DNA of 64,000 bases, from positions 806,001 to 870,000 of the forward strand of contig NZ_FMBM01000002.1 of assembly GCF_900094735.1 (NCBI RefSeq). Direction: 5' to 3'. The stretch comes from Saliniramus fredricksonii (GTDB lineage Bacteria; Pseudomonadota; Alphaproteobacteria; Rhizobiales; Beijerinckiaceae). The notes beneath the pieces were generated by a model. It saw only the letters and a list, made by a program, of their open reading frames with translations, was not told the origin of the DNA and did not search any database. The translations under genes were made by a program, and so were the position numbers. This document shows, piece after piece, positions 44,621 to 56,032 of this stretch. Each line of letters begins with the position of its first letter. Position 1 is the stretch's first letter.

Positions 44621-45139
44621 ATGACGATGATCTTTACGATCGGCTATGAGGGCACCGATATCGAGCGCTTCGTGGCAACGCTGGAAACAGCGGGTATCCG
44701 CCAACTCGCGGATGTGCGTGCCGTTGCGGTTTCGCGCAAGAAGGGTTTTTCGAAGACAAAGCTGTCGGCGCGTCTCGCTGTGGCTGGCATCCGCTACGCC
44801 CATTTTCGCGCGCTCGGCGATCCGAAGCCGGGGCGGGAAGCCGCGCGCGCCGGGCGCCATGCAGAATTCTTGAAAATCTATACGAATCACCTTAGGTTGT
44901 ATGAATCGCAGGATGCACTCGAGAATCTTGCGGATTATGTCGCCGATGAGCCGACCTGCCTGCTCTGCTATGAGCGCGATCCGGCAACCTGCCACCGCCT
45001 GATCGTCGCCGAGCGGATCGGCGAGCGCTTGTCGGCGGAGGTCTTTCATCTGTTTGCGGACAAGTTGGAAAAATACGGCCAACATGCTTCAGCAATCCCG
45101 CGCCCTGATCCTCGTAAAGGCCTTGCCGCAGCCGAGTAA
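44621..45139 (+). CDS. DUF488 family protein
   Basis: This 172-residue protein carries the DUF488 signatures: TIGYEGTDIERFVATLETAG, the LADVRAVAVSRKKGFSK block, FRALGDPKPGREAARAGR, and the C-terminal LLCYERDPATCHRLIVAERI. The biochemical function is not established; conserved Asp, Arg, Cys and His suggest a nucleic-acid or nucleotide-related enzyme. Its 3' end overlaps the start of the next gene by 56 bp, an unusually long overlap that argues for a coupled two-gene unit. Confidence 0.88.
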   Translation: MTMIFTIGYEGTDIERFVATLETAGIRQLADVRAVAVSRKKGFSKTKLSARLAVAGIRYAHFRALGDPKPGREAARAGRHAEFLKIYTNHLRLYESQDALENLADYVADEPTCLLCYERDPATCHRLIVAERIGERLSAEVFHLFADKLEKYGQHASAIPRPDPRKGLAAAE

Positions 45140-45842
45140 GAAGCACAAGGAAACGGTGTGCTGCGCGGGCGTGACGGCGGATGGTTCGTGGAAGCGGCTC
45201 TATCCGATCCGGTTTCGGCAACTCGATGAGGGCAGTACGTTCCGCCGTTGGGATTGGGTCGATTTCGAGTACGCGCTTCCGCCGCAGGACAAACGCCGCG
45301 AGAGCTGCAAGGTCTTTGAGGATCGCATCCGCGTTGCCGGGCACATGAAGCAAAACGAGCGCGCCCGTTTCCTCAACCCGCTGATCGTGCCGTCGATCAA
45401 TGAGGCTGCGGCCCGGGGAATGTCGCTGGCGCTGATCAGGCCGCGCCGGACATCGTTCCACTTCAAACGAAAATCAGCCGAGCGTATTGCAAGGGAGCGC
45501 GAGCATTTCGCTGCGGTCGAGCGGCAAACGAGCTTCCTTGATGCCGATCTGAAGGCGCTTGAGCCGACGCCATACGACTTCCGCTTCCGTTTCGAGGATA
45601 GCGGTCGCCGGCGTCATTTCATGTGCGGCGACTGGGAGGTGCACACGACCTTTCGCAAACGCCGTAACGAATATGGCAGCGACGAAGCGGCGCTCAAATG
45701 GATGGATGAGAAATTCAACGAGGAGTATCCACGCAAGGGCATGGCCTTCGCGGTTGGAAACGTCGCAAAGCGGCCCCAGACCTGGATGCTGCTGGGGGTC
45801 ATCCGGCTCGATGAGGTCGCCCAGGGTGAACTGGACTTTTGA
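45084..45842 (+). CDS. Uncharacterised protein encoded with the DUF488 gene
   Basis: This 252-residue protein begins MLQQSRALILVKALPQPSKK and contains ETVCCAGVTADGSWKRLYPI, RRWDWVDFEYALP and DWEVHTTFRKRRNEYGSDEA. I do not recognise a named domain. It is rich in Arg, Trp and Phe, with no signal peptide or membrane segment, so it is likely cytoplasmic and could contact nucleic acid. The start lies inside the DUF488 gene. An upstream in-frame ATG at 45054 is also possible. A 7-bp-stem hairpin follows about 110 bp downstream. Confidence 0.8.
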   Translation: MLQQSRALILVKALPQPSKKHKETVCCAGVTADGSWKRLYPIRFRQLDEGSTFRRWDWVDFEYALPPQDKRRESCKVFEDRIRVAGHMKQNERARFLNPLIVPSINEAAARGMSLALIRPRRTSFHFKRKSAERIAREREHFAAVERQTSFLDADLKALEPTPYDFRFRFEDSGRRRHFMCGDWEVHTTFRKRRNEYGSDEAALKWMDEKFNEEYPRKGMAFAVGNVAKRPQTWMLLGVIRLDEVAQGELDF

Positions 45843-45954
45843 TTCCGGATACGGCGCTTCGGAACCCGTCGCATGCCCGCCGCGATGGCAATGTCCCACT
45901 GATTGTGCAGAAATCGCCTTTCTCTTGAGCCCTGACTGCCGCCTCGTGCACAAA

Positions 45955-45973
45955 CCCCCGCACAAGGCGGGGG
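45955..45973 (+). terminator. Hairpin after the DUF488 gene pair
   Basis: A perfect GC-rich stem (CCCCCGC / GCGGGGG, loop ACAAG) stands between the DUF488 pair and the second ABC operon. No U-run follows, so it is only a terminator candidate. The rest of this 271-bp gap holds no supported gene and should contain the promoter of the ABC operon. Confidence 0.4.
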
Positions 45974-46113
45974 AAACACGTTGCCGTGGCGTGTTGACAT
46001 ACCCGGGGGGTGGTGCTCGACTTCGCATGTCAGATGATACGACATGCCTGTGTGCAAGCATTCCAATCACAACGAGGGGCGCGCAGGGCAATCATCATGC
46101 GGAGGAGTCGACA

Positions 46114-47739
46114 ATGAATGAAATCAGGAAATCCCGCCCGGCAGAATCATCGCTCGGGCTGCTCAGGCGGTCGCTCCTGGGCATGACGGCGCTCGGCGTC
46201 GCGACGGTCGGGCTCGGGGCCCTCGCGCAACCCGTCGAGGCGCAGACGCTGCGTGCGGTGAAGCACTCGGATCTGCGTGTGCTCGACCCGATCATCACCA
46301 CTGCCTACATGTCGCGCAACCATGGTTACATGGTATTCGACACGCTGGTGGCGCTCGACGCGAATTTCGAAGTGCAGCCGCAGATGGCGGATTGGGAGAT
46401 CTCGGATGACGGGATGACCTACCGTTTTACCCTGCGTGACGGGCTGATGTTCCATGACGGCGAGCCGGTGCGCCCCGCCGACGTGATCGCCTCGATCAGC
46501 CGCTGGGGTGAGCGCGATGGCATGGGCCAGGTGCTCATGACCTATATCGACAGCATGGAAGGCGAAGGCGATAACGTCGTCGTCATGAACCTGACCCAGC
46601 CCTATGGCCTGGTGCTCGACAGCCTGGCCAAGCCCTCATCGAACGTGCCCTTCATCATGCCCGAGCGGCTGGCAAACACGCCGTCGACCGAGGCGATTCC
46701 CGAGCAGATCGGCTCCGGCCCGTTCCGCTTCGTGCAGGACGAGTTCCAGCCCGGCGTGCGCGCCGTCTATCTCAAGAACGAAGACTACGTCCCCCGCGAC
46801 GAGCCTTCGAGCTGGGCTGCCGGCGGCAAGGTCGTGAACGTCGATCGCGTCGAATGGGTGACCATGGCCGACGACCAGACGGCGCTTTCGGCGCTGCTCG
46901 CCGGTGAGATCGATTACTGGGAGCAGCCCCCGGCGGATCTTCTGCCGATCCTGGAAACCAATCCGGATCTCGTGGTGCGCAACCAGAACGAACTCGGCTA
47001 CCAGACCATCGGGCGCATGAACTTCCTGCATCCTCCCTTCGACAACCAGCTGATCCGGCAGGCCGCTCTCGCCGCCCTGAACCAGCAGGATGTGCTCGAC
47101 GCCATGATCGGTAATCCCGATCTCTACAATGTCTGCCCGGCCATGTTCGTCTGCGGCACGCCACTTGCCAGCGATGCCGGTGCGGAATTCGCGACCGAAA
47201 GCCACATGGATCGCGCCCGCGATCTGCTCGAAGAGGCGGGCTATGACGGCACGCCGCTGGTGATCATGCATCCAACCGATGTGGTGACCCTGCGCACTCA
47301 GCCTGTCGTCGCGACGCAGCTCCTGCGCGATGCCGGTTTCGAGGTCGATCTTCAGGCGATGGACTGGCAGACGCTGGTCGGGCGTCGCGCGAGCCAGGCC
47401 GCGCCGGACGATGGCGGCTGGAACATGTTCTTCACCAACTGGGTCGGCGCCGACGTGTTCAACCCGCTCGTGAACAACATGGTCAACGGGCGTGGCGCCG
47501 AAGGCGGCTGGTTCGGCTGGCCGGACGTTCCGGAAGCGGAAGAGTTGCGCAAGGCCTATGCCGAGGCGACTGATCCTGAAGAGCAGGTGGAATATGCTCG
47601 CCAGCTTCAGGAACTCGCCTATGACGAGGTGATGTACGTGCCCGTCGGCGAGTACATCGTTCCCGCATCCTGGTCCGCCAACCTTGAAGGGGTGCTGGAC
47701 GGCCCGGCACCGTTCTTCTGGAATATCACGAAGAACTGA
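46114..47739 (+). CDS. Peptide-type ABC transporter substrate-binding protein (second system)
   Basis: This 541-residue family 5 receptor has a long signal peptide with a twin-arginine-like LLRRSLLGMTALG motif and probable cleavage after QPVEAQ. The mature part starts TLRAVKHSDLRVLDPIITTAY and includes FTLRDGLMFHDGEPVRPADVIAS. GGAGGAG before the ATG sets the start; the open frame runs far upstream without coding character. It opens an operon with two permeases, a fused ATPase and an M20 peptidase, suggesting uptake of a peptide-like or acyl-amino-acid compound that the peptidase then cleaves. Confidence 0.94.
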   Translation: MNEIRKSRPAESSLGLLRRSLLGMTALGVATVGLGALAQPVEAQTLRAVKHSDLRVLDPIITTAYMSRNHGYMVFDTLVALDANFEVQPQMADWEISDDGMTYRFTLRDGLMFHDGEPVRPADVIASISRWGERDGMGQVLMTYIDSMEGEGDNVVVMNLTQPYGLVLDSLAKPSSNVPFIMPERLANTPSTEAIPEQIGSGPFRFVQDEFQPGVRAVYLKNEDYVPRDEPSSWAAGGKVVNVDRVEWVTMADDQTALSALLAGEIDYWEQPPADLLPILETNPDLVVRNQNELGYQTIGRMNFLHPPFDNQLIRQAALAALNQQDVLDAMIGNPDLYNVCPAMFVCGTPLASDAGAEFATESHMDRARDLLEEAGYDGTPLVIMHPTDVVTLRTQPVVATQLLRDAGFEVDLQAMDWQTLVGRRASQAAPDDGGWNMFFTNWVGADVFNPLVNNMVNGRGAEGGWFGWPDVPEAEELRKAYAEATDPEEQVEYARQLQELAYDEVMYVPVGEYIVPASWSANLEGVLDGPAPFFWNITKN

Positions 47740-47752
47740 CAAGCTTTCTCTT

Positions 47753-47782
47753 CCCCGGCCACCCTGCAAGAGGTGGCCGGGG
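47753..47782 (+). terminator. Intra-operon hairpin after the second substrate-binding protein gene
   Basis: An 11-bp perfect stem (CCCCGGCCACC / GGTGGCCGGGG, loop CTGCAAGA) starts 13 bases after the stop codon and precedes the permease gene. It mirrors the hairpin in the other ABC operon of this window. A role as partial terminator or as protector of the binding-protein mRNA is inferred. Confidence 0.6.
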
Positions 47783-47874
47783 TCGAAGCAATGTGAGCCC
47801 GCATGGTCGCGCGTCGTGAAGAGTGAACAACGCGTGTTCCGGGCATGTCCTTCCTCATCTCACGAGAGCGTCCG

Positions 47875-48819
47875 ATGCTCGGCTATATCGTGCAGCGCAT
47901 TCTCGCCGCGATTCCCGTCATGGGCTTCGTCGCCCTGTTCGTCTTCCTGCTCCTGCGCCTGACGCCGGGCGACCCGGCTGCGATCATCGCCGGCGACACG
48001 GCCACGCCGGCCCAGCTGGCGGCAATCCGCGAACGGCTCGGTCTGACCGATCCGATCCACATCCAGTTCTTCAACTGGATCAGTGATCTTCTGCGGGGCG
48101 ATTTCGGCGTCTCGATCATCTCGGGTCAACCGGTGATCACGATGATCGCCGGGCGGCTGGAGCCGACCATCAGCCTGGCGCTGACGACGATCACCTTGTC
48201 GATCATCATCGCCGTGCCGCTGGGCGTGATCGCCGCCTGGAAGCAGGGTACGATCATCGACCGGCTGGTGATGGCGATTTCGGTGGTCGGGTTTTCGGTG
48301 CCGATCTTCGTCATCGGCTATGTCATGATCCAGATCTTCTCGATGCAGCTTGGCTGGTTGCCGGTTCAGGGCTTCCGCTCAATCACCGAGGGGGTAGGCC
48401 CGTTCGCGCAGCGCATCTTGTTGCCGACGCTTTCGCTGACGCTGCTCTATATCGCACTGATCGCGCGAATCACCCGCACCTCCATGCTGGAAATCCTGAA
48501 CGAGGATTACGTGCGCACGGCCCATGCCAAGGGGCTCACCGAAACCCGCGTTCTGATGCGTCATGCGCTGCGCAATTGCGCCGTGCCGATCGTCACCGTG
48601 ATCGGTATCGGCTTCGCGCTGATCATCTCCGGCGTGGTGGTCACCGAGAGCGTGTTCAACCTGCCAGGTGTCGGGCGCCTCACTGTGGATGCCGTTCTGG
48701 CGCGTGACTATCCGGTGATCCAGGCGGTGATCCTGCTGGCCTCGCTGGTTTATGTCGTCGTCAATCTCCTGATCGACATCGCCTATGTCTTCCTCGATCC
48801 GCGGATCCGCTACCAATGA
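47875..48819 (+). CDS. Peptide-type ABC transporter permease (DppB-like, second system)
   Basis: This 314-residue permease has the DppB pattern: first helix RILAAIPVMGFVALFVFLLL, the periplasmic TPGDPAAIIAGDTATPAQL, the coupling loop NEDYVRTAHAKGLTETRVLMRHALRN, and the ending FLDPRIRYQ. The ATG at MLGYIVQRIL is preferred; an upstream ATG ten codons earlier is in frame. It overlaps the DppC-like gene as ATGA. Confidence 0.94.
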   Translation: MLGYIVQRILAAIPVMGFVALFVFLLLRLTPGDPAAIIAGDTATPAQLAAIRERLGLTDPIHIQFFNWISDLLRGDFGVSIISGQPVITMIAGRLEPTISLALTTITLSIIIAVPLGVIAAWKQGTIIDRLVMAISVVGFSVPIFVIGYVMIQIFSMQLGWLPVQGFRSITEGVGPFAQRILLPTLSLTLLYIALIARITRTSMLEILNEDYVRTAHAKGLTETRVLMRHALRNCAVPIVTVIGIGFALIISGVVVTESVFNLPGVGRLTVDAVLARDYPVIQAVILLASLVYVVVNLLIDIAYVFLDPRIRYQ

Positions 48820-49696
48820 GCACGCAAGTCGCCCCCACCAGTGGTTCGCCATCGCGCATGGCGCAGCTTCGCCAGGTCTTCTTCTCCAGCCCGATTGTGG
48901 CGTTTGCGTCGCTGATGCTGTTGCTGATCGTGCTTGCGGCGATCTTCGCGCCCTGGGTCTCGCCCTATGATCCGACGCGGCTTGCGCCGGCCACGCGGCT
49001 GAAGCCGCCGAGCGAATTGAACTGGCTGGGGACCGATGCATTCGGGCGCGACCTGTTCTCGCGTGTCGTCTATGGTGCGCGGATATCGCTGGTCGTGGGC
49101 GTCGGCGCCGCCGTCGCGGCCGTGCTGCTCGGCCTCGCCGTCGGCCTGATCGCGGGCTTCTTCCGGGCCCTTGATGCCATCCTGATGCGTGTCGTGGACG
49201 GGCTGATGGCGATCCCCAACATCCTGCTCGCCATCGCCATCGTGGCGCTCTCGGGCGCCAGCCTGTGGACGGTGCTGATCGCGATCACCATTCCGGAAGT
49301 GCCGCGCGTCGTGCGCCTGGTGCGCTCGGTCGTGCTCTCGGCCCGCGAGGAGCCCTATGTCGAGGCGGCTATGGCGGCCGGCTCCTCGACCTGGCGGATC
49401 CTGACGCGGCACCTGTTGCCCAATACCGTCGCGCCCCTGATCGTGCAGGGGACGTATATCTGCGCGTCCGCCATCCTGATCGAGGCGATCCTGTCCTTTC
49501 TCGGCGCCGGTATCAGCCCGGAAACGCCCACCTGGGGGAATATCATGGCCGAGGGGCGGATCTACTTCCAGATCAATCCCGGCATCATCTTCTGGCCGGG
49601 GCTGGTGCTGTCCGTCACCATTCTCTCCATCAATCTCGTGGGTGACGCGGTGCGCGATGCGCTCGATCCGCGCATGGCCAAGCGGGGGATCGACCG

Positions 49697-49700
<4 letters not shown>
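48816..49700 (+). CDS. Peptide-type ABC transporter permease (DppC-like, second system)
   Basis: This 294-residue permease shows the DppC hallmarks: first helix VAFASLMLLLIVLAAIFAPW, GTDAFGRDLFSRVVYGARISL, the coupling loop EPYVEAAMAAGSSTWRILTRHLLPN, and SFLGAGISPETPTWGNIMAEG. It overlaps both neighbours by 4 bp, indicating a tightly coupled operon. It forms the membrane channel with the DppB-like subunit. Confidence 0.94.
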
Positions 49701-51352
<1,652 letters not shown>

Positions 51353-51373
51353 CGAATTCCCGGGAGAGAAATC

Positions 51374-52501
51374 ATGGATATCAAGGCACTGCCCTTCGAC
51401 GCGGATGCGATGCTCGAAGGGCTTCGCCCATGGATCGAATGCGAGAGCCCGACTTGGGATGCCGCCGCTGTCAACCGCATGATGGATCTCGCTTCCTGCG
51501 AACTCGCCTGCATGGGCGCCACCATCGAGCGGATTCCGGGCCGGATGGGGCTCGGCGACAGCGTGCGTGCGCGCTTTCCCCACCCCGATGCCGGCGAGCC
51601 CGGTATCCTGATCCTCGGCCATCTCGACACGGTGCATCCGGTCGGCACGCTGGAGAAACTGCCCTTCCGGCGCGACGGGGATATCTGCTACGGGCCCGGC
51701 ATCTGCGACATGAAGGGCGGGAACTATCTCACCCTCGAAGCCATCCGCCAGCTCGCCCGCGCCGGTATCGAGACGAAGCTGCCGGTGACGATCATGTTCA
51801 CCCCCGACGAGGAGATCGGCACGCCCTCCGTGCGCGATCTCATAGAGGCGGAGGCTTCGCGCGCGAAAGTGGTGCTCGTGCCCGAGCCCGGTCGCGACAA
51901 GGGCGGTGTCACCTCCGGTCGCTACGCGATCGCGCGATTCAATATCGCCACGATCGGACGTCCCAGCCATGCCGGTGCCCGGCTTTCCGACGGGCGCTCG
52001 GCCATTCGCGAGATGGCACGGCGCATCATCCAGATCGAGGAGATGACCACGGAGGCCTGCACCTTCTCCGTCGGCGTGATCCATGCCGGGCAATGGGTGA
52101 ATTGCGTCTCCTCACGCGCCGATGCCGAGGTGCTGACCATGGCCAAGCGCCAGGAGGATCTCGATGCGGGCGTGCAGAAGATGCTCTCCCTCGCCTCATC
52201 GGGCGAGGTCGTCTTCGATGTGCGGCGCGGCGTGACGCGCCCGGTCTGGGAGGTCGATCAGCGCGGGCTCGAACTCTGCGCCATGGCCGAGGATTTCCAC
52301 AAACAGGTCGGCATGCCGTTCTATCACGAGAGCTCCGGCGGGGGCTCCGACGGCAATTTCACCGGCGCGATGGGCATCCCCACGCTCGACGGTCTCGGCG
52401 TCGAAGGCGCGATGATGCACACGCTTCAGGAGCATATTCGCATCGAGACGCTCGCGAGCCGCGGCCGCGTCATGGCCGGGCTGCTGGCGAGCCTGTCCTG
52501 A
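51374..52501 (+). CDS. M20-family metallopeptidase (carboxypeptidase G2-like)
   Basis: This 375-residue dizinc hydrolase has the M20 ligands in order: His in LILGHLDTVHP, the bridging Asp in GPGICDMKGG, the catalytic Glu pair in TPDEEIGTPSVRD, and the last His in MMHTLQEHIRI. The dimerisation (lid) domain lies at about 175-290. Relatives cleave C-terminal Glu or other N-acyl/peptidyl amino acids. It has no signal peptide, so it acts in the cytoplasm on material delivered by the ABC transporter whose ATPase gene ends 21 bp before it. Its 3' end overlaps the convergent signalling gene by 32 bp. Confidence 0.94.
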   Translation: MDIKALPFDADAMLEGLRPWIECESPTWDAAAVNRMMDLASCELACMGATIERIPGRMGLGDSVRARFPHPDAGEPGILILGHLDTVHPVGTLEKLPFRRDGDICYGPGICDMKGGNYLTLEAIRQLARAGIETKLPVTIMFTPDEEIGTPSVRDLIEAEASRAKVVLVPEPGRDKGGVTSGRYAIARFNIATIGRPSHAGARLSDGRSAIREMARRIIQIEEMTTEACTFSVGVIHAGQWVNCVSSRADAEVLTMAKRQEDLDAGVQKMLSLASSGEVVFDVRRGVTRPVWEVDQRGLELCAMAEDFHKQVGMPFYHESSGGGSDGNFTGAMGIPTLDGLGVEGAMMHTLQEHIRIETLASRGRVMAGLLASLS

Positions 52502-54728
52502 GCCGGGCAGGGGCGGTGAAGCCGCGCAGGTAAGCGGCCACCTCCCGTCGCGGGAGGGGGCGGGCGATGAGATAGCCTTGCGCGTAATCGCAGCCCTGTT
52601 CCTCCAGAAACTGGTACTGCGCGACGCTCTCGACCCCCTCCGCGACGGCTTCCATGCCGAGCGAATGCGCCAGCGTGATGATGGTGCGCGTCAGGATCGC
52701 GTTATCAGGCTCACGTGCGATGTCGCGGACGAAGGACCGGTCTACCTTGAGGCAATCCACCGGAAAACGCTTGAGATGGGTCAGCGAGGCGTAGCCGGTT
52801 CCGAAATCGTCGAGGGAGACGCGGATGCCGTGGGCGCGGAGGGCGGCGAGCGTATGGGCGATACAGTCATCGCCGCCATCGAGCAGGACATGCTCGGTGA
52901 CCTCGATTTCGAGCGTAGCCGGCGGCAGGCCGTGCTTGTCGAGAAGGCCCAGCACGCGCGTGACGAAATCGTCCTGACGCAGCTGCATTGCGGCCACGTT
53001 CACCGCCACGCTGCCCGGTGCGAGACCGGCATCGACGAGATTGCGGATGGTGGCGAGCGCCAGATCGAAGATGCGATAGCCCAGGGCCACGATCAGCCCG
53101 TTCTCTTCCGCCACCGCGATCATCAGCGGCGGCGGGACCGGTTCACCCCCGCGCTGCCAGCGCACGAGCGCCTCGAAGCCGGTATGGCGGCCATCCTTGA
53201 AGGATGTCTTGGGCTGGAGCGCGATCTCGATTTCGTCGGCGAGCAGCGCCACGGCGAGGTCGTCGGCGATGGCGCGGCGTTCCTCCAGCTCGGCCTTCAT
53301 CGCGGGATCAAACAGGCAGAGCGTACCGCGCCCGCGCGCCTTGGCCTGATAGAGTGCGATATCAGCGTGCTTGAACACTTCCTTGGCGGTGCGCGCATCC
53401 TCGGAAAGCAGGGCCAGACCGATGCTGCAACGGGGCGCGACGCTGCGGCCCTGGATGCGCACGGGCGCATCGAGCGTGGCGAGCAGATCCTCGCCATAGG
53501 CCTGCGCTTCCGCCATATCCGCCAGACGCGGAACCACGATGGCGAATTCGTCACCGCCGATCCGGGCCACGGTTTCGCCTTCGCGGGCATAGGCGGATAA
53601 CCGTTCGGCCAGGGTGGTGATCAGATGATCCCCGGCATCATGGCCGAGCGTGTCGTTGATCTGCTTGAGATTATCGAGATCGAGGAAGAACAATGCACCG
53701 CAATTGCCATCCTTGCGACGCGCGCGCATCGCGGCAGCCAGCCGTTTTGCCAATGCCTTGCGGTTGCCGAGCCCGGTCAGCGGGTCCCGCTCGGCCTGTT
53801 TGCGGATGAGCGTCTCGGCGCGCTTCAGCGCAGTAATGTCGGTGCGGATACCGACGAGATGGCCCGAGGGCGAGCGGCTTTCGCGCACCTGCACCCAGCG
53901 CTCGTCGCCGGTATCGCGCAGGAAGGTATGACCGCTTTCCGCGTGCATGCGCATGCATGCGTCGATCCAGGCCTTCTGTCGACCCGGACTGTTGCCGGCC
54001 TGCGGAAACTGGCCTCGGGCGACCCCCATATGCAGCATTTCCGCAAAGCTCATGCCGAGGCGAATGCCATCGGCCATCTTGGGATAGGTTTGCAGAAAGC
54101 CCTCATTCCACAGGATCAGCCGGTCATCGGCGTCGAAGGCGGCGATGCCGTCGGGAATGGCCTCGATCACGTCGCGCAACAGCGTCTCTGCCCGGGTGCG
54201 GGCCTCGATCTCCGCCGCACGCTCGGCTTCGGCAATCTTGCGCTCGGTCACGTCGATGCGGATAGCCAGATAGCCCTTGATCTGCCCGTCATCGCCCTTG
54301 ATCGGCGCGATGGTGCTGTCCACCCAGTAGAGCTTGCCGCATTTCGCGCGATTACAGATCTCACCGCGCCAGGTCCCGCCTGACGCGATGGTGCGCCACA
54401 TGGTGACGAAATAATCTTTCGGATGAACACCCGAATTGAGGACGGCATGGGTCTTGCCGACCAGTTCCTCACGCGTGTAGCCGCTGATCCGGCAAAAGGG
54501 TTCGTTGACCGCGGTGATCACGCCGCGTCGATCGGTGATCCCCACGATCGCATGCTGGTCGAGGGCCGTCTGATAGGCGAGCAGTTCGGTCTCGATGCGC
54601 TCCAGATCACTGACGGCCCGTGCCATCCGGCGCGTCTTCTCTTCCCAGGCGCAATCGAGATCGATTTCCTCCATCGACCGGATATCCTCCTCTCCGGCGC
54701 CTGAGTGAATGACCGAGATATTCCGCAT
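52470..54728 (-). CDS. PAS-PAS-GGDEF-EAL cyclic-di-GMP turnover protein
   Basis: This 752-residue signalling protein has, in order, two PAS domains (about 50-170, with VGKTHAVLNSGVHPKDYF, and about 185-300), a diguanylate cyclase domain (about 310-475) with an intact GGDEF (VARIGGDEFAIVVP), and a phosphodiesterase domain (about 485-745) with an intact EAL (GFEALVRWQ) and DDFGTGYASLTHL. Both enzymatic activities are possible. No membrane segment is seen, so it senses a cytoplasmic signal such as redox or oxygen through PAS. The start follows GAGGCGAC; an earlier in-frame ATG adds 34 residues. It may influence the motility and pilus functions encoded nearby. Confidence 0.93.
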   Translation of the reverse strand: MRNISVIHSGAGEEDIRSMEEIDLDCAWEEKTRRMARAVSDLERIETELLAYQTALDQHAIVGITDRRGVITAVNEPFCRISGYTREELVGKTHAVLNSGVHPKDYFVTMWRTIASGGTWRGEICNRAKCGKLYWVDSTIAPIKGDDGQIKGYLAIRIDVTERKIAEAERAAEIEARTRAETLLRDVIEAIPDGIAAFDADDRLILWNEGFLQTYPKMADGIRLGMSFAEMLHMGVARGQFPQAGNSPGRQKAWIDACMRMHAESGHTFLRDTGDERWVQVRESRSPSGHLVGIRTDITALKRAETLIRKQAERDPLTGLGNRKALAKRLAAAMRARRKDGNCGALFFLDLDNLKQINDTLGHDAGDHLITTLAERLSAYAREGETVARIGGDEFAIVVPRLADMAEAQAYGEDLLATLDAPVRIQGRSVAPRCSIGLALLSEDARTAKEVFKHADIALYQAKARGRGTLCLFDPAMKAELEERRAIADDLAVALLADEIEIALQPKTSFKDGRHTGFEALVRWQRGGEPVPPPLMIAVAEENGLIVALGYRIFDLALATIRNLVDAGLAPGSVAVNVAAMQLRQDDFVTRVLGLLDKHGLPPATLEIEVTEHVLLDGGDDCIAHTLAALRAHGIRVSLDDFGTGYASLTHLKRFPVDCLKVDRSFVRDIAREPDNAILTRTIITLAHSLGMEAVAEGVESVAQYQFLEEQGCDYAQGYLIARPLPRREVAAYLRGFTAPARLRTGSPAARP

Positions 54729-54772
54729 GCGTGTCGCCTCGTCTGATCTGTTCCGGACCTTGGCGCGTGAGC

Positions 54773-56032
54773 TCAGATCTTGCGCACCTGTTCGATGAAA
54801 TCCGCGACCGCCCGGGCGACGCGCTCGCATTCCGCATCGACCGTCGAGGCACTTGTTGTCATGCTCTTTCCCGACTCCGCCGAACGCCGCGCTGCCTGCG
54901 CGACGTCACCCATCGCCTGGCTCACCGACGCGCTGCCGGTGGCTGCTTCGGTGACCGAGCGCGAGATCTCGCTCGTCGTCGCCGCCTGCTCCTCGACCGC
55001 AGCCGAGATCGCCACCGAAGTCTCGTCGATCGTGTCGATGGTGGTGGAGATGCGCCCTATGGCGGAGACGGTGGATTGCGTCGATTCCTGGATGGCGGCG
55101 ATCTGCTCGGAGATCTCCTCGGTCGCCTTGGCGGTCTGGGATGCGAGGTTCTTCACTTCCTGGGCGACGACGGCGAAGCCCTTGCCGGCTTCTCCGGCGC
55201 GGGCAGCCTCGATCGTGGCGTTGAGGGCGAGCAGGTTGGTCTGGCCGGCGATGTTCTGGATCAGCGAGACGATCTGGCCGATCTTCTGGGACGCATCCGC
55301 GAGGGCCTGCACGCTCTGCGAGGTTTCCCGGGCCTCCTGCACGGCATTCTTCGTGATCCCGCGTGACTGGTCCACCTGGCGCGAGATCTCGCTGATGGAG
55401 CTGTCGAGTTCCTCGGCTGCGGCGGCGACGGCCTGGACATTGGCACTGGTCTGCTCGGCCCCTGAGGAGGCGGAGGTTGCCGTCTCGGTCGCTTCACGGG
55501 TCGAGCCGATGACACTATCGGCGGCGTCGCGCATGCTGCCATTGGCACGACGCACGCCCTGCATGGCTTCTTCCATGATGGCATCAAAGGCATCGATGGA
55601 ATTCGACAATTCCGTGATCACCGACCAGGTCAGGGCGGCGGCGACGTAGCGGCCCTGAACGTCGAAGACGGGGGTGATGTTGAGATCCATCCGCTCCGGG
55701 CCGAGCTTGATCTTGGCCCGCCAGGGCAGGTTCTTCGGATCGGCCACGATGGCGCGCTGGTGCTCCGGGCGAGCGTGGAAGACGTCAAAGGAGCTGCCGA
55801 TGATCCTGTCCGGATCAAAGCCTTTCGGCAGATGTGCGCGGATGCGCTTCAAGGTCTCGATACTGGTGCGGTTGGCATGCGTGATGATGCCGGTTTGCGG
55901 ATCGAGGGCGAGAATGTTGACCGGCAGGTTGTCCGCCAGAACGGCGAAGGACAAGGTGCTTGCCGTAAGGGAAGTTGTATCGTGTGCCAGATTTTCCGCG
56001 CGCCTGGTGCGCGCGAGATTGAATAAAGCCAT
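54773..56032 (-). CDS. Soluble methyl-accepting chemotaxis protein with PAS domain
   Basis: This 419-residue receptor lacks membrane helices. An N-terminal PAS-like domain (about 25-135; [19 protein letters not shown]) is followed by the coiled-coil signalling domain (about 150-415) with the highly conserved tip [21 protein letters not shown] split by no gap and [13 protein letters not shown]. Ala/Ser/Glu-rich heptads around [14 protein letters not shown] carry possible methylation sites. It should sense an intracellular signal and control the CheA kinase. It lies 44 bp from the PAS-GGDEF-EAL gene on the same strand, so the two may share a transcript. Confidence 0.93.
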   Translation of the reverse strand: MALFNLARTRRAENLAHDTTSLTASTLSFAVLADNLPVNILALDPQTGIITHANRTSIETLKRIRAHLPKGFDPDRIIGSSFDVFHARPEHQRAIVADPKNLPWRAKIKLGPERMDLNITPVFDVQGRYVAAALTWSVITELSNSIDAFDAIMEEAMQGVRRANGSMRDAADSVIGSTREATETATSASSGAEQTSANVQAVAAAAEELDSSISEISRQVDQSRGITKNAVQEARETSQSVQALADASQKIGQIVSLIQNIAGQTNLLALNATIEAARAGEAGKGFAVVAQEVKNLASQTAKATEEISEQIAAIQESTQSTVSAIGRISTTIDTIDETSVAISAAVEEQAATTSEISRSVTEAATGSASVSQAMGDVAQAARRSAESGKSMTTSASTVDAECERVARAVADFIEQVRKI

